DNA from: Corallococcus soli
GTDB taxonomy: Bacteria; Myxococcota; Myxococcia; Myxococcales; Myxococcaceae
NCBI RefSeq assembly: GCF_014930455.1
Contig: NZ_JAAIYO010000018.1
Coordinates: forward strand, 80,563-144,562
Length of the DNA: 64,000 bases
Reading direction: 5' to 3'
The position numbers and the translations under genes are program-made. This document shows, in pieces, positions 16,716-24,298 of the stretch. Within the stretch, counting starts at the first letter, position 1, and each line of letters begins with the position of its first letter. The notes beneath the pieces are model-generated. The model was given only the letters and a program-made list of their open reading frames with translations. It was not told where the DNA came from and ran no database searches.

Positions 16716-16732
16716 ACTGGAAAGCCATGGCG

Positions 16733-19228
16733 ATGAACGAGCGTTACGAGCCGCAGTCGATTGAAGGAAAGTGGCAGACCCGCTGGGACCAGGAGGGCAT
16801 CTTCCGGGCAGGCAGGCGCCCGGATGCGCCCAAGAAGTACGTCCTGGAGATGCTGCCGTACCCCAGTGGCCAGATGCACATGGGGCACGTGCGCAACTAC
16901 CTCATCGGGGATGTCTACGCGCGCTACTACCTGATGCGCGGCTTCGACGTGCTGCACCCCATGGGCTGGGACGCCTTCGGTCTGCCGGCGGAGAACGCGG
17001 CCATCAAGGACGGCGTGCACCCGGCCATCCGCACCCGCGAGAACATCGAATCGTTCAAGGCGGAGATCAAGACGCTCGGCTACAGCTACGACTGGTCGCG
17101 CGAGGTGAACACCAGCGCGCCGGAGTTCTACCGCTGGAACCAGTGGTTCTTCCTCCAGATGCTGGAGCGCGGGCTCGTCTACCGCCGCTTCAGCAAGGTG
17201 AACTGGTGCACCGGCTGCCACACCGTCATCGCCAACGAGCAGGTGAAGGACGGCCGCTGCGAGCGCTGCTCGTCGGAGGTGCTGGACAAGGAGATGCCCG
17301 AGTGGGCGTTCCGCATCACGAAGTACTCGCAGGACCTGCTCGACGCGCTGGACACGCTCAAGGAGTGGCCGGACAGCATCACCGCCCGCCAGCGCAACTG
17401 GATTGGCCGCTCGGATGGCGCGGAGGTGGACTTCCGCGTGCAGGGGCATGACGCGTCCCTGCGCGTCTTCACCACCCGCGTGGACACGCTCTTCGGCTGC
17501 ACCTACGTGGTGCTGGCGCCGGACCACAAGCTCGTGGCCCAGGTGACGACGCCGGAGCAGCGCGCGAACGTCGAAGCGTTCGCGAAGCGCATGGCGGCGC
17601 AGAACAAGACGGAGCAGCTGGGCGAGGACACGGAGAAGGAAGGCGTCTTCACCGGGGCGCACGCGCTGCACCCGTTCACCGGGCAGCCGGTGCCCATCTG
17701 GATCGCCAACTTCGTGGTGAGCGACTACGGCACCGGCGCGGTGATGAGTGTGCCGGCGCACGACGAGCGCGACTTCGCCTTCGCGCGCAAGTACTCGCTG
17801 CCCGTGCGCGTGGTCATCCAGCCGGCCACGGGCGACAAGCTGGGCGCGGGGGAGACGCTGACCGGGGCGGTGACCGCCGACGGCGTGCTCGTGGACTCCG
17901 GGGACTTCACCGGCCTGCCTTCCGCGGAGGCGCGCGTGAAGATGGCCGCGACGCTGGAGTCCCAGGGCAAGGGCAAGGCCACGGTGACGTACCGCCAGCG
18001 GGACTGGGGCTTCAGCCGCCAGCGCTACTGGGGCACGCCCATCCCCATCGTCTACTGCGAGAAGTGCGACCCGGAGCGCAAGGGCATCCCCGTGCCGTTG
18101 GACCAGCTCCCGGTGCGCCTGCCGGACATCGACACGCAGGAGGTGCTCACCGGCCGTGGCGAGCCGCCGCTCGCGAAGGTCGCGTCCTTCGTCAACACCG
18201 AGTGCCCGAAGTGCGGCGGCCCCGCGCGTCGGGAGGCGGAGACGATGGACACCTTCGTCGACTCCTGCTGGTACTTCGCGCGCTACCTGTCGCCGCACTA
18301 CGACGCCGCGCCCTTCGACCCGGAGGTGGCGAAGCACTGGCTGCCCGTGGACGTGTACGTGGGCGGCCCCGAGCACGGCACGATGCACCTGCTCTACTTC
18401 CGCTTCTGGACCCGGGTCATGAAGCTGCTCGGCCTGTCGCCGGTGGACGAGCCCGTCACGCGGCTCATCACCCAGGGCATCGTCAACGGCGCCGACGGCC
18501 GCAAGATGGGCAAGCGCTACGGCAACGGCGTGGCCCCCTCCACCATCGTGCAGAAGTACGGCGCGGACACCGCGCGTACCTACGTGCTCTTCGCGGGCCC
18601 GCCGGAGCGCGACTTCGACTGGTCCCCGGATCAGGTGGAGGGCGTCTCCCGCTTCCTGAAGCGCGTGTGGGCGCTCGGCGCCACGCACCACGCCTCCGTG
18701 GCGGACGTCACGTACGACGGCCCCTATGAGGGCAAGGCCCTGGAGACGCGCCGGGCGGCGCACAAGTGCATCAAGCGCGTGGGCGAGGCCATCGAGCGCC
18801 TGTCCTTCAACACCGGCGTCGCCGGCATCATGGAGTGCGTGAACGCGCTCTACGCCGTGGGCACGCCGGAGACGCAGGCGGAGAAGGCGGCCATGGCGGA
18901 GGCGGTGCGGCTGCTCGCGCGCATCCTCACCCCGTTCGCGCCGCACATCGCGGACGAGCTGGCGGAGGCCTATGGCGCCAAGGCCGTCACCGTGTCGGAG
19001 GCCTGGCCGGAGTTCGACCCCGCGCTGGTGGTGGACGACGTGATTCCGTACGCCGTGCAGGTGAACGGCAAGCTGCGCGCGGAGGTGCGCGTGGCGGCGG
19101 ACGCGAGCGAGGCGGACGTGCGCGCGGCGGCGGAGGCGGAGGAGAAGGTGAAGTCCGCCCTGGAGGGCAAGACGCTGCGCAAGTTCGTCTTCGTCCCCAA
19201 GCGGTTGGTCAACTTCGTCGTCGGCTGA
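16733..19228 (+). CDS. leuS: Leucyl-tRNA synthetase
   Basis: The 831-residue class I synthetase has the HIGH-type motif HMGH (H49, in PSGQMHMGHVRNYLIGD), a large CP1 editing domain in the middle, a zinc-type four-cysteine insert (CTGCHTVIANEQ...CERC) and a C-terminal anticodon domain. The KMSKS loop reads KMGKR at about 591-595, an unusual variant. It charges tRNA-Leu and edits non-cognate products. The exact start is uncertain. ATG 16727 lies only 2 nt from GGAAAG, whereas ATG 16733 lies 8 nt from it, so I chose 16733. The much longer frame from 16556 would cover the promoter. Confidence 0.95.
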   Translation: MNERYEPQSIEGKWQTRWDQEGIFRAGRRPDAPKKYVLEMLPYPSGQMHMGHVRNYLIGDVYARYYLMRGFDVLHPMGWDAFGLPAENAAIKDGVHPAIRTRENIESFKAEIKTLGYSYDWSREVNTSAPEFYRWNQWFFLQMLERGLVYRRFSKVNWCTGCHTVIANEQVKDGRCERCSSEVLDKEMPEWAFRITKYSQDLLDALDTLKEWPDSITARQRNWIGRSDGAEVDFRVQGHDASLRVFTTRVDTLFGCTYVVLAPDHKLVAQVTTPEQRANVEAFAKRMAAQNKTEQLGEDTEKEGVFTGAHALHPFTGQPVPIWIANFVVSDYGTGAVMSVPAHDERDFAFARKYSLPVRVVIQPATGDKLGAGETLTGAVTADGVLVDSGDFTGLPSAEARVKMAATLESQGKGKATVTYRQRDWGFSRQRYWGTPIPIVYCEKCDPERKGIPVPLDQLPVRLPDIDTQEVLTGRGEPPLAKVASFVNTECPKCGGPARREAETMDTFVDSCWYFARYLSPHYDAAPFDPEVAKHWLPVDVYVGGPEHGTMHLLYFRFWTRVMKLLGLSPVDEPVTRLITQGIVNGADGRKMGKRYGNGVAPSTIVQKYGADTARTYVLFAGPPERDFDWSPDQVEGVSRFLKRVWALGATHHASVADVTYDGPYEGKALETRRAAHKCIKRVGEAIERLSFNTGVAGIMECVNALYAVGTPETQAEKAAMAEAVRLLARILTPFAPHIADELAEAYGAKAVTVSEAWPEFDPALVVDDVIPYAVQVNGKLRAEVRVAADASEADVRAAAEAEEKVKSALEGKTLRKFVFVPKRLVNFVVG

Positions 19229-19247
19229 CGGAAGGAAGGGAGGGGCG

Positions 19248-19820
19248 GTGCCCGCGGAAGTGCTCGTCATGTGCTCCGCCTGCGGGCGCCCGCAGACGGC
19301 GGCCCGGCGTCGCTGCGCCTTCTGCAACGCGGAGCTGCCGGAGGCGCCCCTGCCACCCCAGGCCCCCGCGGCCCCGCCGCCCCCGCGCATCGCCTCGGTG
19401 GCGGTGGACCTGGGCAACGGGCGGGGCCTGTCCCTGGACGCGGAGCGGTTGACCTTCCAGGGGCGCGCCAGGGGCCCGCCGCTCGACGTGCCGTGGACGC
19501 GGGTGCGCCGGTTGGAGTGGCGCACGCGGCCCTACCTGGAGGCGCTGGGGCTGCTCGCCTTCGCGCTGCTGGGGTTCTGGGCGCGGGAGCCGGCCATCCA
19601 GGTGATGGCTGGCGCGGCGGGAATCGTGGGCCTGCTGCTCGCGGCCATGTACCGCCACCAGGGCCTCACGGTGGAGGTGGAGGACGGCGCGCGGTTGCAG
19701 TGGCCGCTGGGCATGGCGCTCCGGGGCTCGGCGCGGGAGGCGCGGCTGGAGGCGGCCCGGTTGGCGCTGGCGGAAGCGGCCCGCGCGCGAGGCGTGCCGG
19801 TGTCCGGCCCTGGCGCTTGA
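19248..19820 (+). CDS. Zinc-ribbon membrane protein of unknown function
   Basis: The 190-residue protein begins at GTG 19248 after a GA-rich ribosome site. It has an N-terminal CxxC...CxxC zinc ribbon (CSACGRPQ...CAFCNAEL, residues 9-26), a Pro/Ala linker and a PH-like beta segment (LTFQGRARGPPLDVPWTRVRRLEW). Two adjacent hydrophobic helices (LGLLAFALLGFWA and AGAAGIVGLLLAAMY) and a short cytoplasmic-type tail follow. I do not recognise a named family. It is inserted between leuS and lptE, which are adjacent in many Proteobacteria, and it ends 32 nt before lptE, with the lptE promoter box beginning right at its end. A membrane-associated accessory role is a guess. Confidence 0.7.
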   Translation: MPAEVLVMCSACGRPQTAARRRCAFCNAELPEAPLPPQAPAAPPPPRIASVAVDLGNGRGLSLDAERLTFQGRARGPPLDVPWTRVRRLEWRTRPYLEALGLLAFALLGFWAREPAIQVMAGAAGIVGLLLAAMYRHQGLTVEVEDGARLQWPLGMALRGSAREARLEAARLALAEAARARGVPVSGPGA

Positions 19821-19844
19821 CGGAGGATCGCCGGCGGGTAGGGT
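19817..19844 (+). promoter_or_regulatory. lptE promoter
   Basis: TTGACG (19817-19822) and TAGGGT (19839-19844) are separated by 16 nt, with ATG 19853 only 8 nt after the -10 box. The -35 box overlaps the stop codon of the upstream gene. Confidence 0.55.
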
Positions 19845-19852
19845 GCGCGCCC

Positions 19853-20368
19853 ATGCGGCCGACTTGGAGTGCGGGGAGCGAGTACCGGCGGGCCCGGACG
19901 GCCGTGGTGGTGGTGGCGGCGCTGGTGTCCGGCTGCGGCTACCGCTTCAGTCCGTGGGGTTCGGCGCTGCCGGAAGGCGTGGGGCAGGTGTGCGCGCCCA
20001 TCTTCGTCAACGAGACGCCGGAGCCCGCGCTGGAGAACCTCTTCACGCGCTACCTGCGCCAGCAGCTCGTCCAGGCCGGCCGTCTGGCCAGCGGACCGAG
20101 CTGCGCGTCCACGATTGAAGGGGCGGTGCTCAACGTCTGGGCTTCACCGACCATCATCGCCAACAACTACCGCGTCTTCACGACCGTGCGACTGCGCCTC
20201 GTGAAGGAGGGACAGTTGCTCGGGGAGACCGTGGTGTCGGGCACCGAGGACTACCTCCAGGGGCGAGGCAATGTCCTGGAAGCAGAAGCCAACCGTCAGG
20301 CGGCGATGGCACGCCTGGCGGAGACGCTTATGCGGGATGGGTACGACCGACTGGCCAGCACCTGGTGA
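19853..20368 (+). CDS. lptE: LptE-like LPS-assembly lipoprotein
   Basis: The 171-residue protein has an N-terminal signal with lipobox LVSGC (cysteine near residue 28) followed by GYRFSPWGSALPEGV, the G-Y-x-(F/L) opening typical of LptE/RlpB. Later parts (FVNETPEPALENLFTRYLRQQLV and a TVVSGTEDYLQ segment) fit the family fold. LptE plugs the LptD outer-membrane barrel that inserts lipopolysaccharide. The leuS-lptE linkage seen in many Gram-negatives is kept here, apart from one intervening gene. The holA gene that often follows is not present. A perfect hairpin overlaps its stop codon. Confidence 0.85.
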   Translation: MRPTWSAGSEYRRARTAVVVVAALVSGCGYRFSPWGSALPEGVGQVCAPIFVNETPEPALENLFTRYLRQQLVQAGRLASGPSCASTIEGAVLNVWASPTIIANNYRVFTTVRLRLVKEGQLLGETVVSGTEDYLQGRGNVLEAEANRQAAMARLAETLMRDGYDRLASTW

Positions 20369-20389
20369 GGACCGGGAAACCCGGTCCTC
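20367..20389. terminator. Bidirectional terminator between lptE and rpsT
   Basis: GAGGACCGGG-AAA-CCCGGTCCTC is a perfect 10-bp stem with a 3-nt loop, overlapping the lptE stop by 2 nt and lying 19 nt beyond the rpsT stop on the other strand. The convergent layout supports a shared terminator. Confidence 0.75.
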
Positions 20390-20408
20390 GACCAAGGGCA
20401 GGGTACGA

Positions 20409-20675
20409 CTAGGCCGACTTCTTCGCGGCGGCCTTGGCCAGCCGGGAGATACGGCGCGAGGCGGTGCGCTTGTGAAGGACGCCCTTGCTGGCCGCCTTGT
20501 TGAGGGTCTTGGAAGCCGCCTTGAGAGCGTCCGTCGTCTTCGTGCCGTCCTTGGAGGCAATGGCCTCGCGGGCGGACTTGACGGCGTCCTTCACCGACGT
20601 CCGGACGTTCACGTTCCGGGCGCGGCGCTTCAGGGACTGGCGGTGACGCTTCTCTGCAGACTTGGTGTTCGCCAA
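20409..20675 (-). CDS. rpsT: 30S ribosomal protein S20
   Basis: The 88-residue, very basic protein starts MANTKSAEKRHRQSLKRRARN, the standard S20 N-terminus. It continues with VKDAVKSAREAIASKD and ends in a Lys/Ala-rich helix (ISRLAKAAAKKSA). It binds 16S rRNA in the body of the small subunit. It is a single-gene transcript on the minus strand with its own promoter (20720-20748) and a bidirectional terminator shared with lptE. Confidence 0.97.
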   Translation of the reverse strand: MANTKSAEKRHRQSLKRRARNVNVRTSVKDAVKSAREAIASKDGTKTTDALKAASKTLNKAASKGVLHKRTASRRISRLAKAAAKKSA

Positions 20676-20719
20676 GGCAATGCTCCAGCGGAAGGCAAGA
20701 CAAGGAAAAAGAGGGGCCG

Positions 20720-20748
20720 TCCTTACTTCGACGCCCCCATTGCGTCAA
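20720..20748 (-). promoter_or_regulatory. rpsT promoter
   Basis: On the minus strand TTGACG (20743-20748) and TAAGGA (20720-20725) are 17 nt apart, followed by a T-rich leader of about 44 nt before the rpsT ATG. The closeness to consensus suits a strong ribosomal-protein promoter. Confidence 0.65.
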
Positions 20749-20836
20749 GGCACGCGTGCAAACGCGATCAGGATTTCCGGCTCCGGAAGGCCTCGAACGG
20801 CACCCGCGAGGGCCTGACGCCACCCGCGAGGAAGAA

Positions 20837-22018
20837 TCAAACCGACGGGGGCATGTATTCCCACGTAAGCCCTGCGGGGTCCCGGAACCGCAGGCCCTCC
20901 CCGGGGCCTGACAGGAGGCTTTCGGGGTGGTGGGCCTGGATCAGCTCCCGCAGCCGGGTGATGGCGGCCGGGGAGGGCGCCTCCAGCCCCAGCGTGGCCT
21001 GGGAGGACGGCGGCCCGGCCTGGGTGCCCGGCGTGAAGACGAGCCCCAGGCCCGCGCCCGTGTAGGCCGCCGTGCCGTCCGGGCTCTGCGGCTTCGTCCA
21101 GCCCAGCCAGGAGGCCACCGGGTCCCAGAAGGCCCGCTGGGCCGCCACGTCCGGCACCGGCAGGCGCAGGGTGGCCACGGTGGCGCGGGGCGGGTGGGCC
21201 GGCGGGGGCAGCAGCTTCTCCTGGGCCTTGGCGCCCTGCCAGTGGCGCTCCATGTGCTCCAGGGTCGCGCCGCCAAAGGGCACGGCCTCCTCGTTCAGCC
21301 GGGCCTCGATGTACTGGAACCGGGTGACGAACCGGCGCGAGGCCATGCGCAGGGCGTCCTCCGCCGGCGTCTTCACGAAGCGGGCGAGGTTCGCGAGCGA
21401 GAACAGGACGTCCCCCAGCTCGTGCTCGATGGCGTCCCGGCCTCCAGCGGCGATGGCCTCGTCCAGCTCGCGCAGCTCCTCGTCCAGCTTGCCGCGCACC
21501 CCGGCGAGGTCCGGCCAGTCGAAGCCCAGGCGGCTGGCCTTCTCGGTGAGGCGCTCGGCGCGCAGCAGGGAGGGGGCCGCGGTGGGCACCCCGTCCAGCA
21601 CGGAGCCCGCGCGCCCCGTCTTCTTCTTGCGCTCGTCCGCCTTGAGCTTCGCCCAGTTGGCGAGCACCTGTTCGGCGCCCTCCACCTGTTCAGTTCCGAA
21701 GACATGGGGGTGGCGGCCGGTGAGCTTGTCGCTGATGGCCGCGCACACGTCCGCCATCGTGAACTCGCCCAGCTCCGCCGCCAGCTGGGCGTGGAAGACG
21801 ATCTGGAAGAGCAGGTCCCCCAGCTCCTCGCACAGGGGGCGCCAGGGCCCCCCGTTGGAGACGCGGTCCATCTCGTCCAGGACCTCGAATGCCTCCTCGG
21901 TCAGGTAGGGGCGCAGCGAGCGCAGGTCCTGTTCGCGGTCCCACGGGCAGCCGCCCTCGGCCCGCAGCCGCTGCATGATCCCCACCAGTCGTTCCAGCTC
22001 TGATCCAGGCGCCGCCAT
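20837..22018 (-). CDS. mazG: MazG nucleotide pyrophosphohydrolase fused to a VOC-like domain
   Basis: The 393-residue protein has a complete MazG (residues about 1-270). The first repeat has GGCPWDREQDLRSLRPYLTEEAFEVLD and EELGDLLFQIVFHAQ, with the EExxE/ExxD metal-binding pattern. The second has KLDEELRELDEA and HELGDVLFSLANLARF. MazG hydrolyses NTPs to NMPs and pyrophosphate. Beyond the usual MazG end there are about 115 extra residues (VATLRLPVPDVAAQRAFWDPV ... FRDPAGLTWEYMPPSV) that look like one VOC (glyoxalase/bleomycin-resistance) module. Start ATG 22016-22018 matches the normal MazG N-terminus; the frame is open further upstream without support. The fusion function is unknown. Confidence 0.88.
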   Translation of the reverse strand: MAAPGSELERLVGIMQRLRAEGGCPWDREQDLRSLRPYLTEEAFEVLDEMDRVSNGGPWRPLCEELGDLLFQIVFHAQLAAELGEFTMADVCAAISDKLTGRHPHVFGTEQVEGAEQVLANWAKLKADERKKKTGRAGSVLDGVPTAAPSLLRAERLTEKASRLGFDWPDLAGVRGKLDEELRELDEAIAAGGRDAIEHELGDVLFSLANLARFVKTPAEDALRMASRRFVTRFQYIEARLNEEAVPFGGATLEHMERHWQGAKAQEKLLPPPAHPPRATVATLRLPVPDVAAQRAFWDPVASWLGWTKPQSPDGTAAYTGAGLGLVFTPGTQAGPPSSQATLGLEAPSPAAITRLRELIQAHHPESLLSGPGEGLRFRDPAGLTWEYMPPSV

Positions 22019-22095
22019 GCGATTTCGCTCCCGTGCAAGTCCCCCGCCGGGCGCTCCTGTAGCACGGGGGCGGGGGCGGACAGGGGGCACATGAT

Positions 22096-22124
22096 TTCGT
22101 GTCGTCCCCGCTGTCGCCTATCAT
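22096..22124 (+). promoter_or_regulatory. Promoter of the TPR membrane-protein gene
   Basis: TTCGTG (22096-22101) and TATCAT (22119-22124) are 17 nt apart, and the chosen ATG 22136 lies 11 nt downstream. The -35 box is weak. Confidence 0.4.
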
Positions 22125-22135
22125 CCGCCGCTCGG

Positions 22136-24295
22136 ATGCTCCGCTCGTTCCTCGGCCTGTGTTGCTGCCTCGTGCTGCTTGTCCCCGCGCGTGCTCCTGC
22201 GTTGATGCAGGACGCGCCCACGCGCATCCAGGAGACCTACCTGGAAGATCCGGAGGCCGACACCGGGGATGGCTCCCTCATCCAGGACGAACCGGAGCCG
22301 GACCCGGAGGAAGAGCTGGCCGACGAGCCGGAGCCGGAGCCCCGGCGCCCCGCCGCGAAGGGCCGCGTCGTCACCCCGCCGCCCAAGCCCGTGGTGCCCG
22401 CCGCGCCGCTGGAGCCCGAGCCCGTCGTCGTCGCGCCGCGCCCCGGGCCCACGCCGGTGATGGCGCCGAAGGTGGTGGACGCGGACCTGCTGGCGGTGTG
22501 GGAGCGGTGGAAGCAGGCCCGCGCGCGCAACGACAAGGCCGCGGCCCAGAGCGCGCAGCAGGAGCTGCTCAAGCTGCGCGAGGAGATCCTCGCCACGGAC
22601 CTGGAGCCCCTGAGCGTGGGCTTCCTGCGCGAGGCCGAGGTCCGCCGCCGCGCCGGAGACCTCACGGGGACGCTGGCGCTCCTGGACGTGGCGGTGACCC
22701 TGTCGCCGGGGCTGCCCGCGGCGCACTTCGCCCGCGCGGAGGCCTACGTCGTGGAGGATCCGCTGAACGTCCCGCGCGCCCTGGGCGCCTGGAAGACGGC
22801 GCTCGTGACGCTGGCGAAGGACGCGCGCTACCGGCGGCCGGCGCTCACGGATCTGGGGGCGGCGGTGCTCGCGGCGTGGGCGGCCACGGCCGTGGCCGTG
22901 GTGGTCGTCCTCTTCCTGCGGCGGATCCGCTACGCGCTGCATGACTTCCACCACCTGTTCCCCCGGGCGGTGGCGCGCTGGCAGTCGGCCCTCCTGGGCC
23001 TGCTGCTCCTCGCGCTGCCCGCCGTGCTGGGCGTGGGGCTGGTGCCCCAGCTGCTGCTGCTGCTCGCCGTCGTCACCCTGTACCTGGGCCGCGCCGAGCG
23101 CTGGGTGGCGGCGGTGCTGCTCGTGGGGCTGGGCCTGCTGCCGCTCGCGGCGGGGGCCCTGGTGCGCTTCACCGTCTTCGCCGGGACGCCCGCGGAGGAC
23201 GTCTACCTGCTGGAGCGCGGCGGCCTGTCTGCGGACGGCGCGGCGGCCCGGGTGCGCGCCCGCGCGGAGGCCCGGACGGCCCGCTTCCAGGAGCTGGGGG
23301 CGCTCGCCTTCTACGAATCCCGCCGGGGCCTGCTGGAGGAGGCGAGGGCGGACTTCAAGGCCGCCTCCGCCCTGCGCGGCGGGGACGCGCGGCTGCTCAC
23401 CCGCTTCGGCAACGTGCTGGTGGGCCTGGGGGACCCGGAGGGCGCGCTGCCCCTCTACAACCAGGCCGCGCAGGCGGATCCGCGCATGGCGGCGCCGCAC
23501 TACAACCTCGCGCAGGTGTACCGACGCCGGGCCCGGCAGGTGTCGGACGAGCTGCTGAGCAAGGAGCTGGAGCGCGCCACCTCGGCGAGCGCCACCGCGC
23601 AGTCGCTGGACGACTCGCTCCTGCGCCGCGAGCCGCCCCCCGAGGACCGCCCCCTGCTCAACCTGCTGCTGCTGTCGCCCCAGGTGCCGGAGCGCGACTG
23701 GATGGAGCTGGCGGACGGGAAGGCGGAGGGCGCGCGAGTGGAGGCCCAGGTGGGCCGGTGGCTGTCCCATGCCCTGCCGCAGGGCCCGGTGGGCTGGGCG
23801 CTGACCGCGGGGCTCGCGGCGCTCCTGGCCCTGCTGGGCGAGGCGGGCTCGCGGCTGAAGGCGTCCCGCGACTGCGACCGGTGCGGCCGGGCGGTGTGCC
23901 AGCGCTGCGACAAGGACCTGGGCGTGGGCAGCACCCTGTGCGGCCAGTGCGTCCATGTCTACGCGCGCAAGAGCCAGGTGCCCAAGGAGGTCCGCTCGCG
24001 CAAGCAACTGGAGGTGGACCGCCACCAGGCCTGGACGAAGCGGGTGACGTACGTGCTGGGCGGGCTGGTGTCCGGCGCGGGCCACATCCGCCGGGGCCTG
24101 CCGGTGCGCGGCGCCGTCTATGCCTTCCTGTTCAGCTTCTCGCTGGCCGCGCTGGTGCTCCACCGCGGCCTCGTCCGCACCCCGTACGGAGACGCGCCCC
24201 TGTACCTCAAGCTCGTGCCCGCCGCGCTGGTGCTCCTCTTCGTCTACCTGCTGACGCTGCGCGGCCTGCACCGCCACCAGCGGGGGGAGGCCTGA
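22136..24295 (+). CDS. Large TPR and zinc-ribbon membrane protein
   Basis: The 719-residue protein has a signal peptide (MLRSFLGLCCCLVLLVPARAPA), then a Glu/Pro-rich stretch (residues about 35-110), a helical part, and several membrane segments around 240-350 (for example ATAVAVVVVLFLRRI and LLGLLLLALPAVLGVGLV). TPR-like helices follow around 375-460 (ADFKAASALRGGDARLLTRFG, GALPLYNQAAQADPRMAAPHYNLA). A cysteine-rich double ribbon lies near 580-605 (CDRCGRAVCQRC, then CGQC), and two or more membrane helices end the protein. I recognise no named family. It lies upstream of a DUF4388 gene with a 3-nt gap, so the two are probably co-expressed. I chose ATG 22136 because the promoter box lies between it and the upstream ATG 22091. 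Confidence 0.75.
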   Translation: MLRSFLGLCCCLVLLVPARAPALMQDAPTRIQETYLEDPEADTGDGSLIQDEPEPDPEEELADEPEPEPRRPAAKGRVVTPPPKPVVPAAPLEPEPVVVAPRPGPTPVMAPKVVDADLLAVWERWKQARARNDKAAAQSAQQELLKLREEILATDLEPLSVGFLREAEVRRRAGDLTGTLALLDVAVTLSPGLPAAHFARAEAYVVEDPLNVPRALGAWKTALVTLAKDARYRRPALTDLGAAVLAAWAATAVAVVVVLFLRRIRYALHDFHHLFPRAVARWQSALLGLLLLALPAVLGVGLVPQLLLLLAVVTLYLGRAERWVAAVLLVGLGLLPLAAGALVRFTVFAGTPAEDVYLLERGGLSADGAAARVRARAEARTARFQELGALAFYESRRGLLEEARADFKAASALRGGDARLLTRFGNVLVGLGDPEGALPLYNQAAQADPRMAAPHYNLAQVYRRRARQVSDELLSKELERATSASATAQSLDDSLLRREPPPEDRPLLNLLLLSPQVPERDWMELADGKAEGARVEAQVGRWLSHALPQGPVGWALTAGLAALLALLGEAGSRLKASRDCDRCGRAVCQRCDKDLGVGSTLCGQCVHVYARKSQVPKEVRSRKQLEVDRHQAWTKRVTYVLGGLVSGAGHIRRGLPVRGAVYAFLFSFSLAALVLHRGLVRTPYGDAPLYLKLVPAALVLLFVYLLTLRGLHRHQRGEA

Positions 24296-24298
24296 GCC

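Noticed and set aside
16490..16726. T-box or leader-peptide attenuator between asnS and leuS
   Set aside because: No T-box conserved sequence, no terminator/antiterminator pair and no Leu-rich out-of-frame leader peptide could be seen.
16556..16732. N-terminal extension of leuS
   Set aside because: It would cover the predicted -35/-10 pair, encodes low-complexity Arg/Gly sequence and is absent from normal LeuRS.
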